Both the position numbers and the translations under genes were made by a program. Under the pieces are notes generated by a model. The model searched no databases and was not told the origin of the DNA. It saw only the letters and a program-made list of their open reading frames with translations. This document shows, one piece after another, positions 9,197 through 17,662 of a stretch of DNA of 64,000 bases; within the stretch, counting starts at the first letter, position 1; every line of letters begins with the position of its first letter. Source of the DNA: Oscillospiraceae bacterium (GTDB lineage: Bacteria > Bacillota > Clostridia > Saccharofermentanales > Saccharofermentanaceae); NCBI GenBank assembly GCA_902775565.1, contig CACYMP010000013.1:88979-152978 (forward strand), read 5' to 3'.

Positions 9197-9976
9197 ATGA
9201 AGTTAACAAAGATATTTGCAGCATGCCTTACAGCTGTCATGCTCGCAATGCCGCTCACATCCTGCGGTAAGGCTTCCCAGAAGAAGTTCGTTGTAGGATT
9301 CGATAACGAATTCCCGCCCATGGGCTTCGTTGCTGATGACGGTTCTTACACAGGTTTCGATCTTGATCTTGCCAAGGAGTGCGCAAGCAGAATGGGTATG
9401 GAGTTCGTAGCTCAGCCTATCGCTTGGGATTCAAAAGATAACGAGCTCAAGAGCGGCAACATCAGCTGCATCTGGAACGGTTTCACGATCACTGAAGAGA
9501 GAAAAGATGCTTATGAGTGGTCAACGCCTTACATGAAGAACCAGCAGGTAGTAGTTGTTAAGAACGATTCAACGATTAAGTCACTTGCTGACCTCGCAGG
9601 TCTCAAAGTTTGCGTTCAGAAGGATTCTTCCGGACTTGCAGCTGTTGAAGGCAAAGCAGAACTTAAATCAAGCTTCAAGGAGCTCATTCAGGTAGACACT
9701 TATCTCAATGCCATGATGGAGCTTGAGTCGGGCAGTGTAGATGCCATCGTTATGGACGAGATCGTTGCACGTTACGAGATCCAGACATCCGGCAAGCCTT
9801 TCAAGGTCCTTGATGAGTCCATCTCCGCTGAAGAGTACGGTGTAGGCTTCCTCAAGGGAAATACGGCTTTGAGGGATAAGGTCCAGAAGACACTCGAGGA
9901 AATGGCTAAAGACGGAACAATGGCCAAGATCTCACAGAAGTGGTTCGGATCCGACGTTACAACCATCGGTAAGTAA
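9197..9976 (+). CDS. Amino acid ABC transporter substrate-binding lipoprotein
   Basis: An extracytoplasmic SBP_bac_3-type binding protein that delivers a polar amino acid to the permease encoded downstream. The start is ATG 9197, with GGAGGTAG upstream. The first 22 residues form a lipoprotein signal with lipobox LTSC. The mature part begins with the classic GFDNEFPPMGF, then GFDLDLAKE, and later IVMDE near residue 180 and VGFLKGN near 215. A terminator and a new promoter separate it from the permease. The ligand is not certain; cystine, glutamine or a basic amino acid are all possible. Confidence 0.92.
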   Translation: MKLTKIFAACLTAVMLAMPLTSCGKASQKKFVVGFDNEFPPMGFVADDGSYTGFDLDLAKECASRMGMEFVAQPIAWDSKDNELKSGNISCIWNGFTITEERKDAYEWSTPYMKNQQVVVVKNDSTIKSLADLAGLKVCVQKDSSGLAAVEGKAELKSSFKELIQVDTYLNAMMELESGSVDAIVMDEIVARYEIQTSGKPFKVLDESISAEEYGVGFLKGNTALRDKVQKTLEEMAKDGTMAKISQKWFGSDVTTIGK

Positions 9977-9996
9977 TAATTTGAATTAACACTTAC

Positions 9997-10033
9997 AAAG
10001 CCCCGTTCGTACAGATTTCGAGCGGGGCTTTAG
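9997..10033 (+). terminator. Hairpin terminator between binding protein and permease
   Basis: AAAGCCCCGTTCG (9997-10009) pairs with CGAGCGGGGCTTT (10019-10031), a 13-bp stem with one wobble pair. The T tract is short, so read-through is likely. This would lower permease mRNA relative to binding protein mRNA. Confidence 0.65.
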
Positions 10034-10035
10034 TG

Positions 10036-10044
10036 TGCTATAAT
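10036..10044 (+). promoter_or_regulatory. Extended -10 element TGCTATAAT, seven bases from an ATG
   Basis: TGC precedes TATAAT (10039-10044). The permease ATG at 10052 is exactly seven bases further on and there is no ribosome binding site. This is the same geometry as at 6034-6050. Confidence 0.55.
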
Positions 10045-10051
10045 CGCTTGT

Positions 10052-10975
10052 ATGAGTCCCACGGATATTTCAACAATTGAGAATAAGTATTACTATGTGC
10101 TGACTGTTTGCAGTATTGTGCTTGCTGTCGGATGTCTTATCATATCCGAAGTGATAATGAATAATCACAAAAAGCACTATCCTGTCGGTGCAAAGGTTAA
10201 GAAACCACCTATTGTCATTGTGCTCCTTTCTGTTGCGGGAATAGCCGTTGTACCGTTCCTTGTTCTCGTCGTACGCAAGTATCTGACGTCGGTATCCGGT
10301 AACTACAAAACGCTCCTGACCACAGCAAAGCTTTTGCTTCAGGGATTCTTATATTCATTCGGCATCTTTATCTTCACGATAATCTTCTCGCTCCCGTTAG
10401 GCCTTGTAGTTGCCGCGGGAAAAATGTCAAAGATCAAGACTATTTCCGTATTCTTTAAGGTCTATGTATCGGTCCTGCGCGGTACGCCGCTCATGCTCCA
10501 GCTCCTTTTGGTCTATTTCGGACCTTACTATCTGTTCGGTGTACAGACGGGCAGCATTGAGATCGGACCTTTCAACTACAGGTTCATAGCATCGATAATC
10601 GGCTTTTCTTTAAACTATGCAGCATACTTTGCCGAGATATTCAGAGGCGGAATACAGTCTATGTCCAAGGGACAGTATGAAGCTGCCCAGGTTTTGGGCT
10701 TTTCAAAGATGCAGACGTATTTCAAGATCATTCTGCCTCAGGTAGTAAAGAGGGTTCTTCCTTCCGTAGGCAATGAGATCATTACGCTTGTTAAGGATAC
10801 GTCGCTTGCACAGGTGCTTGCGGTAACCGAGATGTTCACACAGGCCTCGGCGCTTGCTTCCGCGCAGGTATCCGTAATGCCGTTTATCGTAGCCGGCCTT
10901 TTCTATTATTTAATGAACGTCATCATCGAGACGCTTTTGGGCTTCCTCGAAAAGAAAATGAGCTACTATTCGTGA
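10052..10975 (+). CDS. Amino acid ABC transporter permease
   Basis: A membrane component of the polar amino acid (His/Glu/Gln) importer. The permease core begins near residue 90, with the family pattern SVLRGTPLMLQLLLVYFG near 145 and the EAA loop EAAQVLGFS near 212 that contacts the ATPase. At 307 residues it exceeds the usual 215-250 because of about 85 extra N-terminal residues holding two additional predicted membrane helices (about 14-34 and 51-73). No ribosome binding site precedes the ATG and a -10 box sits seven bases upstream, so initiation may be leaderless. The gene is followed after nine bases by the ATPase gene. Confidence 0.92.
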   Translation: MSPTDISTIENKYYYVLTVCSIVLAVGCLIISEVIMNNHKKHYPVGAKVKKPPIVIVLLSVAGIAVVPFLVLVVRKYLTSVSGNYKTLLTTAKLLLQGFLYSFGIFIFTIIFSLPLGLVVAAGKMSKIKTISVFFKVYVSVLRGTPLMLQLLLVYFGPYYLFGVQTGSIEIGPFNYRFIASIIGFSLNYAAYFAEIFRGGIQSMSKGQYEAAQVLGFSKMQTYFKIILPQVVKRVLPSVGNEIITLVKDTSLAQVLAVTEMFTQASALASAQVSVMPFIVAGLFYYLMNVIIETLLGFLEKKMSYYS

Positions 10976-10984
10976 GGACATGAA

Positions 10985-11737
10985 ATGAACATTCTTGAGA
11001 TGCATGACATACATAAATCCTTTAATGACCTTGATGTCCTCAAGGGTATAGATCTCACTGTCTCGCAGGGAGAGGTCGTTGCCGTTATCGGACCTTCAGG
11101 CGGCGGAAAATCAACTCTTCTGCGCTGTGCAACGACGCTTGAAAGGATCGATTCCGGAAAGATCGTCATTGGCGGCGATGTTCTTTGCGATACCAGGGAC
11201 GAAAAGCTCCATTACTGTGATAAGAAGATGCTCGCCGAGATAAGATCCAAATTCGGTCTTGTCTTCCAGAACTTTAATCTCTTTCCGCATTTCTCGGTCA
11301 GGAGAAACATAACCGAGGCTTTGATCCACGTTCATAAGAAATCCAAAGCTGAAGCCGATGAGATCTGCAATTCGCTTCTTGAAAAAATGGAGCTTACCGC
11401 TAAAGCGGAAGAGTATCCGTGTAATCTTTCCGGCGGCCAGCAGCAGCGTGTATCCATTGCCAGAGCTCTTGCCACAAACCCTGAGATAATCTTTTTCGAT
11501 GAGCCGACATCCGCTCTCGATCCCGAGCTTACAAAGGGCGTTCTTAACGTAATCAAGGAGCTTGCGGCAGAGAAGATGACGATGGTAATAGTTACCCATG
11601 AGATGTCCTTTGCCAGAGACGTTGCCGACCGCATCGTGTTCATGGATGGCGGCGTGATAGTGGAGGAGGGTCCCGCTTATGAGCTTGTCACCAATCCAAA
11701 GGCCGAGAGGACAAAGGCTTTCCTTGCAGGTTACTGA
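10985..11737 (+). CDS. Amino acid ABC transporter ATP-binding protein
   Basis: The ATPase that energises the importer at the inner face of the membrane; GlnQ/HisP class. At 250 residues it has Walker [10 protein letters not shown] near residue 38, the signature LSGGQQQR near 146, Walker B with EPTSALDPE near 172 and the switch His in THEM near 204. It is co-transcribed with the permease (nine-base gap, GTGAGGA ribosome binding site overlapping the upstream stop) and followed by a terminator. Confidence 0.95.
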   Translation: MNILEMHDIHKSFNDLDVLKGIDLTVSQGEVVAVIGPSGGGKSTLLRCATTLERIDSGKIVIGGDVLCDTRDEKLHYCDKKMLAEIRSKFGLVFQNFNLFPHFSVRRNITEALIHVHKKSKAEADEICNSLLEKMELTAKAEEYPCNLSGGQQQRVSIARALATNPEIIFFDEPTSALDPELTKGVLNVIKELAAEKMTMVIVTHEMSFARDVADRIVFMDGGVIVEEGPAYELVTNPKAERTKAFLAGY

Positions 11738-11768
11738 GGCTTTCCGTTAAAGGCGGGAAGCCTTTTTT
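11737..11768 (+). terminator. Terminator of the ABC transporter operon
   Basis: AGGCTTTCCG pairs with CGGGAAGCCT (10-bp stem including one T-G wobble pair), followed by six T. Confidence 0.9.
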
Positions 11769-11802
11769 ATTTCTGATACAGTTTTTTCTTGCTCTTATAT
11801 TT

Positions 11803-11854
11803 AACTTGCAGTACAATTATTGAACTGACAGTACAGAAATTGAACTGCCAGTTA
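11803..11854 (+). promoter_or_regulatory. Three phased operator-like repeats upstream of the TetR gene
   Basis: AACTTGCAGTAC (11803), AACTGACAGTAC (11823) and AACTGCCAGTTA (11843) repeat at exactly 20-base intervals, two helical turns. Each core is the palindrome ACTGNCAGT (one mismatch in the first). The position just before the regulator gene and the phasing fit an autoregulatory site for the TetR protein. Confidence 0.6.
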
Positions 11855-11905
11855 GAAATAAGGGATGCGGAGACAGTGCGTATTCGGATTGAAAGGAGAT
11901 ACTGC

Positions 11906-12514
11906 ATGGTCAGGAAGAAGTGGGTAGAGTTATACAGAGACGCGATTTTGATGTCGGCTGAAGAGTTATTCGAGCAAAAAGGATATGAAGGTACATCTGT
12001 TGATGAGATTGCTTCTCTAACCGGTATCAGTAAGACAACTCTCTATTCGTATTTCGATAGTAAAGAGTTAATCTGGGATGCTCTGGTATGCAGGTATATG
12101 GAGAAGATCCTTAGTGATGCAAGGAAAGCCGCTGACGGAGAGGCTCCGTTTGAGGTCAGATATTACACTTTGTGCTTTGATATCGCAGCGAGGTTTGAAG
12201 AGCGTCCCGTCATATACAGAGGTACTCTCGGAAAGATCTCTGTGGATACGGATCAGGAGGTCTATAGAAAGATCTATGAGACCGGCGAGGCGACCAATGA
12301 AGCCATTGCTGATTTCATTAGAAGCGGCATCAGGGAAGGCTATGTAAGAAAAGACATCGACATCTATCCTTTGGTCATGATGATGTGGTCTTCTATATCA
12401 GGGATAATCCTCATGGCTAAGGATAAAGAAGAATACCTGAAGATGAGATTCGATATCAGCAGGCATGAATATCTCAAAAAGGCTTTCCGCATGCTGTTGG
12501 AGGGTGTTAAATGA
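11906..12514 (+). CDS. TetR/AcrR-family transcriptional regulator
   Basis: About 202 residues. The N-terminal helix-turn-helix (about 12-57) shows the TetR pattern: AEELFEQKGYEGTSVDEIA then GISKTTLYSYFDSKE. The remainder is the helical ligand-binding domain. The start is ATG 11906 behind AAAGGAGA; a longer frame from 11789 would run through the operator-like repeats and is unlikely. The stop overlaps the next gene by four bases (ATGA), so regulator and target are co-transcribed. The effector is unknown. It probably represses its own operon through the three phased repeats. Confidence 0.9.
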   Translation: MVRKKWVELYRDAILMSAEELFEQKGYEGTSVDEIASLTGISKTTLYSYFDSKELIWDALVCRYMEKILSDARKAADGEAPFEVRYYTLCFDIAARFEERPVIYRGTLGKISVDTDQEVYRKIYETGEATNEAIADFIRSGIREGYVRKDIDIYPLVMMMWSSISGIILMAKDKEEYLKMRFDISRHEYLKKAFRMLLEGVK

Positions 12515-13272
12515 ATGCAATTTATCTGAGCGGCACCGGCAATACAAAGCACATAACGGAACTCCTTTTCAAGGAGATCGGAGCAAAAGGAGATCTGGTT
12601 CCGATCGAGTCTCCTGACGTTAGCAAAGCCTTGAAAGATGACGAGCTGATAATTGCTTATCCGACACAGTTCTCAAACATTCCGTATCTTGTGAGAGATT
12701 TCATAAACATTCATAAGGCAGACTGGAATGGCAAGAAGATCTTTCTGATCACGACAATGGGATTGTTTGCAGGTGACGGTACTGGCTGCGCGGCAAGGCT
12801 GCTGAAGAAATATGGGGCAGAGATAACGGGCGGACTTCAGATCATCATGCCGGATTCGATAGGCGACTGCAAAGCTCTTAAAAAGTCACATGAACAGAAT
12901 AAGGAGATCATAGCTAAAGCCGACAAACGCATAGCTGAAGCAGCTGACCGGATCAAGGCAGGCAGATTCCCAAAGGAAGGGTTGTCTTTTGGGGCTCATC
13001 TTGCAGGTTTATTCGGACAGAGATTGTGGTTCTATAACAAGACGACAGGCTATACAGATAAGCTTAGGATCGATCCTGCAAAATGTGTCGGTTGCGGGCT
13101 GTGCTCAAAGAATTGTCCGACGCACAATATCGTGATAAAAGACGGGAAGGCATCTGCATCCGGACAATGCACCATGTGCTACAGGTGTGTGGATTTTTGC
13201 CCGAAACAGGCGGTGACTTTGTTGGGAAAGAAGTTGTACGAACAACCTTGTTACGATAGAAACGCAAACTGA
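12511..13272 (+). CDS. EFR1-type flavodoxin-ferredoxin fusion protein
   Basis: 253 residues in two parts. Residues 1-150 form a flavodoxin-like domain with the FMN-binding SGTGNTKH loop at 6-13. Residues about 188-235 carry two 4Fe-4S motifs with Cys192, 195, 198, 202 and Cys220, 223, 226, 230. The protein is a soluble electron carrier or reductase, with electrons passing between FMN and the iron-sulfur clusters; the partner is unknown. GGAGG lies just upstream of the ATG. The pairing with a TetR regulator suggests induction by a toxic or redox-active compound, which is inference. Confidence 0.9.
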   Translation: MNAIYLSGTGNTKHITELLFKEIGAKGDLVPIESPDVSKALKDDELIIAYPTQFSNIPYLVRDFINIHKADWNGKKIFLITTMGLFAGDGTGCAARLLKKYGAEITGGLQIIMPDSIGDCKALKKSHEQNKEIIAKADKRIAEAADRIKAGRFPKEGLSFGAHLAGLFGQRLWFYNKTTGYTDKLRIDPAKCVGCGLCSKNCPTHNIVIKDGKASASGQCTMCYRCVDFCPKQAVTLLGKKLYEQPCYDRNAN

Positions 13273-13283
13273 CAAAACAGTAT

Positions 13284-13311
13284 AAAGGCCGCCCTTACGG
13301 ACGGCCTTCTT
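13284..13311. terminator. Terminator between EFR1 gene and glnS (convergent)
   Basis: AAGGCCG pairs with CGGCCTT around an inner CC/GG, followed by CTT. It can serve both strands. Confidence 0.7.
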
Positions 13312-13335
13312 AGTTTGCGGAATATAGGATTCTTT

Positions 13336-15000
13336 TTAGTTCTCAGGCTTGTAGCTGTCTTTGAGCGATACCGCCATGTTAAATACCAGGTGACCCGGTT
13401 TGGAGTCCTTGGTGTCAGCACAGAAGTAACCGGTCCTTAAGAACTGGAATCTGTCCTGGGGCTGAGTGTTCTCGAGTGATTTCTCAAGCTTTGCGCCCGT
13501 GATGACGGTAAGCGAATTAGGATTGATGAAATCAAGATAATTGCAGTCTGCAAGATCAGGCTGCTCAGTCGTGAAGAGCCTGTCATAGAGTCTGACCTCA
13601 GCGTCAACGGCGTTGGATGCGTCAACCCAGTGAATGGTGGACTTGATCTTTCTGCCGTCTGCGGGATTGCCGCCTCTGGAATCCTTGTCATATGTGCAGT
13701 GGATGACGGTTACATTGCCGTCAGCATCCTTTTCGCAGGATTCGCACTTAACGATATAAGCAGACTTGAGACGTACCTCATTGCCGGGGAAGAGCCTGAA
13801 ATACTTGGGAGCGGGAACTTCCATAAAGTCTTCCTGCTCGATGTAGAGTTCTCTTGAGAAGGAGACCTTACGTGTGCCTGCGGACTCGTCCTGAGGATTG
13901 TTCTCGATGTCGAATTCCTCGGTCTGTCCATCGGGATAGTTGTCGATAACGAGCTTGACCGGCCTGATGACGGCCATTGCACGCTTTGCGTGCTCGTTAA
14001 GATCTTCTCTCAAGCAGTATTCGAGAAATGCGAAATCAACAACGGAATTGACCTTTGCGACGCCGTTCCTTGCGGAGAAGTTGTGGATGGAGGCGGGAGT
14101 ATAGCCTCTGCGTCTTAATCCGCAGAGAGTAGGCATTCTCGGGTCATCCCAGCCGGAAACGATGCCGGCTTCGATCATGGCTCTGAGCTTTCTCTTTGAG
14201 AGAACGGTATGTGTGATGCCAAGCCTTGCGAACTCGATCTGACGGGGCTTTGTCTCGATTGAGATATTCTCTACGACCCAGTTGTAAAGAGGTCTGTGAG
14301 ACTCGAACTCGAGAGAGCACAGGGAGTGAGTGATGCCTTCGATAGCATCCTCGATCGGATGAGCGAAGTCATACATGGGGTAGATGACCCACTTCGTTCC
14401 TGTCCTGTGGTGGGGAAGGTGATTGATCCTGTAGATAACGGGGTCACGCATGTTGAAGTTGCCCGATGCGAGATCGATCTTGGCGCGGAGCGTCATCTTT
14501 CCGTCCTCGAACTCGCCTGCACGCATTCTTGCGAACAGATCAAGGCTTTCCTCGATGGGTCTGTCACGGTAAGGGCTCTGTGCGGGAGTCTGAGTGTCGC
14601 CCCTCATGTCTTTCATCTGCTCGGGTGTGAGCTCGCAGACATAAGCAAGGCCTTTCTTGATAAGCTCTACAGCATAACCGTACATCTGCTCGAAATAGTC
14701 GGAAGCATAGAAGAACCTGTCATCCCAGTCATGGCCTAACCAGTGGATGTCTTCCTTGATGGCTTCAACGTATTCCTCATCCTCTTTGGTAGGGTTTGTG
14801 TCATCCATTCTGAGATTACAGAGACCGCCATAGACTTCAGCCGTCCCGAAATCGATCTCCAGAGCTTTGGCGTGACCGATATGAAGATATCCGTTCGGCT
14901 CGGGAGGGAATCTCGTGTGAACCTTCTGACCGTAGCATCTTCCGCCTTCAGCCAGCTCTTCGTCAATTATCTGATGAATGAAATTCTTACTTTCTGCCAT
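13336..15000 (-). CDS. glnS: Glutaminyl-tRNA synthetase
   Basis: Charges tRNA-Gln with glutamine in the cytoplasm. At 554 residues it matches the bacterial GlnRS length. Class I motifs are [14 protein letters not shown] near residues 32-45 and VLSKRKL near 268. The C-terminal half has the GlnRS anticodon-binding beta-barrels. The ATG follows an AGGGAGC ribosome binding site 15 bases after the gltX stop, so the two synthetases form one operon. Most Bacillota make Gln-tRNA by amidation, so a genuine GlnRS here suggests ancient transfer. Confidence 0.95.
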   Translation of the reverse strand: MAESKNFIHQIIDEELAEGGRCYGQKVHTRFPPEPNGYLHIGHAKALEIDFGTAEVYGGLCNLRMDDTNPTKEDEEYVEAIKEDIHWLGHDWDDRFFYASDYFEQMYGYAVELIKKGLAYVCELTPEQMKDMRGDTQTPAQSPYRDRPIEESLDLFARMRAGEFEDGKMTLRAKIDLASGNFNMRDPVIYRINHLPHHRTGTKWVIYPMYDFAHPIEDAIEGITHSLCSLEFESHRPLYNWVVENISIETKPRQIEFARLGITHTVLSKRKLRAMIEAGIVSGWDDPRMPTLCGLRRRGYTPASIHNFSARNGVAKVNSVVDFAFLEYCLREDLNEHAKRAMAVIRPVKLVIDNYPDGQTEEFDIENNPQDESAGTRKVSFSRELYIEQEDFMEVPAPKYFRLFPGNEVRLKSAYIVKCESCEKDADGNVTVIHCTYDKDSRGGNPADGRKIKSTIHWVDASNAVDAEVRLYDRLFTTEQPDLADCNYLDFINPNSLTVITGAKLEKSLENTQPQDRFQFLRTGYFCADTKDSKPGHLVFNMAVSLKDSYKPEN

Positions 15001-15015
15001 AATATGCTCCCTATA

Positions 15016-16473
15016 TCAATTAAGTTTGGAAAGACCTTCGTTTAAACGTCTCAATGACTCTTCGCGTCCTAAGAGGATAAGTACTTCCGAGCATCCGCCG
15101 GGAGTTACCGCAACACCTGATGCGGCGATCCTGACCGGCCACATTACTACGGAATTCTTTACTTCCTTTTGCTGTGCAAGTGTCATGAGAGCTTCGGTAA
15201 GAGCTTCTCTCTCCCAAGGAGTGTTTTCGAGAACGGGGATAGCAGCCTCGAGCATCTCTTTAGATGATTCAACAGTGGATTTGCTCTTCTTGTGCTCGAA
15301 AAGTGATACGTCGTAATCAGCGTAGCTTTCAAGGAAGGCAAGCTTATCGGAGATCTCGTTGAATTTAGTGATCCTGGGCTTTAAGAGCTCGTCCAGCATT
15401 GCGTAGCAGTCGGGCCTTACGCCTGCTTTATCGTAGAAAGGCTTTGCGTGGGCAAGGAAAGTCTCTTCGTCCATAAGCTTGATGTGCTCTGCGTTGACCC
15501 AGGCGAGCTTGTCGTAGTCAAAGACGGAAGGTGACTTGGAGATGCCGCTGACATCGAATTCTTTAACGAGATCCTCAAGTGAGAAGATCTCTCTTGTGTC
15601 CTTGGGGGCCCATCCGAGAAGAGCTATATAGTTGATTATAGCCTCGGGGAGATAGCCTTCGTTGATAAGATCGAGGAAACCCGTAGAACCGTGGCGCTTT
15701 GAAAGCTTCGAGATAACTTCCTTGCCTTCCTCGTCTATGGATTTGCCCATTATGAGAGGGAGGTGGATATATGTGGGGATCTCCCATCCGAAAGCCTCAT
15801 AAAGAAGGTTGTATTTAGGCGTTGAAGAGAGATATTCGCTTCCTCTTACAACGTGAGTGATCCCCATCGTGTGATCGTCGATTACGTTGGCGAAATTATA
15901 AGTAGGGAATCCGTCAGTCTTTATAAGGATCTGGTCATCCAGGTCTTTGTTGGGGAAAGTGATGTCTCCGTAAACAAAGTCGTGATAAGAAGTCTCGCCG
16001 TCTAAAGGCATCTTCTGTCTGATGACATAGGGGATACCGGCCTTGAGGTTTGCTTCGATCTCTTCTTCGGAAAGATTACGGCAATGGCGGTCATAGCCGG
16101 TTACACCGTCTGCTGCATTCTCGCGGAGGCTCTCGAGCCTTTCCTTGGTGCAGAAGCATCTGTAAGCCTTGCCGTCTTTAATAAGCTGCTCGGCATAAGG
16201 CTTATACATGTTAAGCCTTTCGCTCTGTACATAAGGACCGTAGTCACCGCCGATATCGGGACCTTCATCGTGTACTAAGCCTGCTATGGCCATTGTATCG
16301 TAGATAACCTGCTCAGCGCCTTCTACATAGCGCTCGCGGTCTGTATCCTCTATCCTTAAAATGAATGTTCCGCCGGCATGTTTAGCGACAAGATATTCAT
16401 AAAGCGCAGTGCGCAGATTGCCGACATGCATAAAGCCCGTCGGACTCGGTGCAAAACGAGTTCTGATCGTCAT
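15016..16473 (-). CDS. gltX: Glutamyl-tRNA synthetase
   Basis: Charges tRNA-Glu with glutamate; cytoplasmic. 485 residues, normal length. Motifs are PSPTGFMHVGNLRTAL near residues 9-24 (the HIGH equivalent), RIEDTDRERYV near 41 and KLSKRHGS near 255. The start is supported by GAGAGGGC upstream and by the conserved N-terminus MTIRTRFAPSPTG. It is first in the minus-strand operon with glnS. An extended -10 box (TGCTAAAAT) lies on the minus strand at 16513-16521. Confidence 0.96.
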   Translation of the reverse strand: MTIRTRFAPSPTGFMHVGNLRTALYEYLVAKHAGGTFILRIEDTDRERYVEGAEQVIYDTMAIAGLVHDEGPDIGGDYGPYVQSERLNMYKPYAEQLIKDGKAYRCFCTKERLESLRENAADGVTGYDRHCRNLSEEEIEANLKAGIPYVIRQKMPLDGETSYHDFVYGDITFPNKDLDDQILIKTDGFPTYNFANVIDDHTMGITHVVRGSEYLSSTPKYNLLYEAFGWEIPTYIHLPLIMGKSIDEEGKEVISKLSKRHGSTGFLDLINEGYLPEAIINYIALLGWAPKDTREIFSLEDLVKEFDVSGISKSPSVFDYDKLAWVNAEHIKLMDEETFLAHAKPFYDKAGVRPDCYAMLDELLKPRITKFNEISDKLAFLESYADYDVSLFEHKKSKSTVESSKEMLEAAIPVLENTPWEREALTEALMTLAQQKEVKNSVVMWPVRIAASGVAVTPGGCSEVLILLGREESLRRLNEGLSKLN

Positions 16474-16512
16474 CGTGAGCCCTCTCTTAATATTAAATAT
16501 ATACGAGGCTTT

Positions 16513-16521
16513 ATTTTAGCA
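16513..16521 (-). promoter_or_regulatory. Extended -10 promoter of gltX-glnS
   Basis: Read on the minus strand this is TGC-TAAAAT, about 40 bases before the gltX start. It lies back to back with the promoter of the next rightward gene. Confidence 0.5.
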
Positions 16522-16527
16522 CTTTTG

Positions 16528-16536
16528 TGGTAATAT
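16528..16536 (+). promoter_or_regulatory. Extended -10 promoter of the AroB-like gene
   Basis: TGG-TAATAT at 16528-16536, followed by a 32-base leader with GCCGGAGG just before the TTG start at 16569. Confidence 0.5.
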
Positions 16537-16568
16537 ACAAATTAGCTTTTTGAAGCCGGAGGCATAAT

Positions 16569-17645
16569 TTGGACAGACTTGACTGCAACAGAAATTTCGA
16601 CTGCTTCGTTGGAGCGGGTATCGCCGCTGAGTTCGCGGCCGGTTACATGCTCGAGGTCCTCCAGAAGGAGGCCAGATCAGGCGGGATCAAAGTAGCCATA
16701 ATATCCGACAGACAGGTGAGCGGATATTACTATAATCAGATCGAGAACCAGTTTGTCTTGCGCGATATCAAGCCATATCTGATAACTATTGACGCTCAGG
16801 ATGCCAATAAGGACCTCAAGACCGTGGCAACGATAATAGCGGATCTGACTGAATTTGATCTGGGCCCCTGTGACTGCGTTATTGCTTTCGGCGGCGGCGG
16901 AGTGATCGACTGCGCATCGGTTGCGTTATCTCTTTATACGGGAAAGCCCGGATATATCGTAATACCTACTACTTTGGGTGCCATGATAGATTCCGCAGTG
17001 GCTCTGCGCTCATACGTTAATTCAGGCAAACATAAGGACAGTGCATCCGTTCAGAACTGCCAGAATGCGGTCTTTATCGATCCGGTGTTCCTGCCCACGG
17101 TACCCCCGAAATACCGTTCAAATGGTTATGCCCAGATCATAAGATACGGTCTGCTCGCAGATCCTGCGCTTTTGGCTGATCTTTCCAAGCTTTCCGAAAG
17201 CGCGCCTTCGGATATACGCCTTTTCCTTAACAGGGTATATGCCGCCAGAGCCGCCCTGGAACGCAAGAATCCTATGCTCCTTACTTTCGGCGACGAGATA
17301 GCCGTCGCTATTGAAGGTTACTTCAGGTTTATGAATTATTCGGAAGGTGAAGCTCTTGCCATCAGCCTTTATTCATCACTTCCCGAGAAGATCCGCACTG
17401 TTCTTGCCCCGATCTATTCAAAGCTCGGTCTGTCTGTCAGACTTGAGGGTGTGTCTTGTGCCATGATCAGGAAAGCTCTTGAGGACAATCTCTCCAAAAA
17501 GAAGGACAAGACTGTTAAAGTGGTTGATTATGAAAGAAACGCTGAAGGTAAAATGGAGTGGATCATCCGTGATATCGATAAGACCGCGGCTATGCAGCTG
17601 TTTGATAAGCGGCTTGCTGTGATCAGTCCGCGGGAGAATAATTAA
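16569..17645 (+). CDS. Degenerate 3-dehydroquinate synthase-like protein
   Basis: 358 residues from a TTG start preceded by CCGGAGGC. The fold signature is that of AroB: AFGGGGVIDCASVA near residue 105, IPTTLGAMIDSAVALRSYVN near 136 and DPVFLPTVPPKYRSNG near 172. All three positions that bind the catalytic metal in AroB are changed: the Glu of AEVIKYG is Gln189, the His of GHTFGH is Asp242, and the His of HGEA is Glu259. It is therefore unlikely to be a normal dehydroquinate synthase. A non-catalytic or altered role, or a related sugar-phosphate cyclase, is possible. It is followed 17 bases later by the M28-like gene and probably co-transcribed with it. Confidence 0.75.
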   Translation: MDRLDCNRNFDCFVGAGIAAEFAAGYMLEVLQKEARSGGIKVAIISDRQVSGYYYNQIENQFVLRDIKPYLITIDAQDANKDLKTVATIIADLTEFDLGPCDCVIAFGGGGVIDCASVALSLYTGKPGYIVIPTTLGAMIDSAVALRSYVNSGKHKDSASVQNCQNAVFIDPVFLPTVPPKYRSNGYAQIIRYGLLADPALLADLSKLSESAPSDIRLFLNRVYAARAALERKNPMLLTFGDEIAVAIEGYFRFMNYSEGEALAISLYSSLPEKIRTVLAPIYSKLGLSVRLEGVSCAMIRKALEDNLSKKKDKTVKVVDYERNAEGKMEWIIRDIDKTAAMQLFDKRLAVISPRENN

Positions 17646-17662
17646 TCGAGGTTATTGTTATA

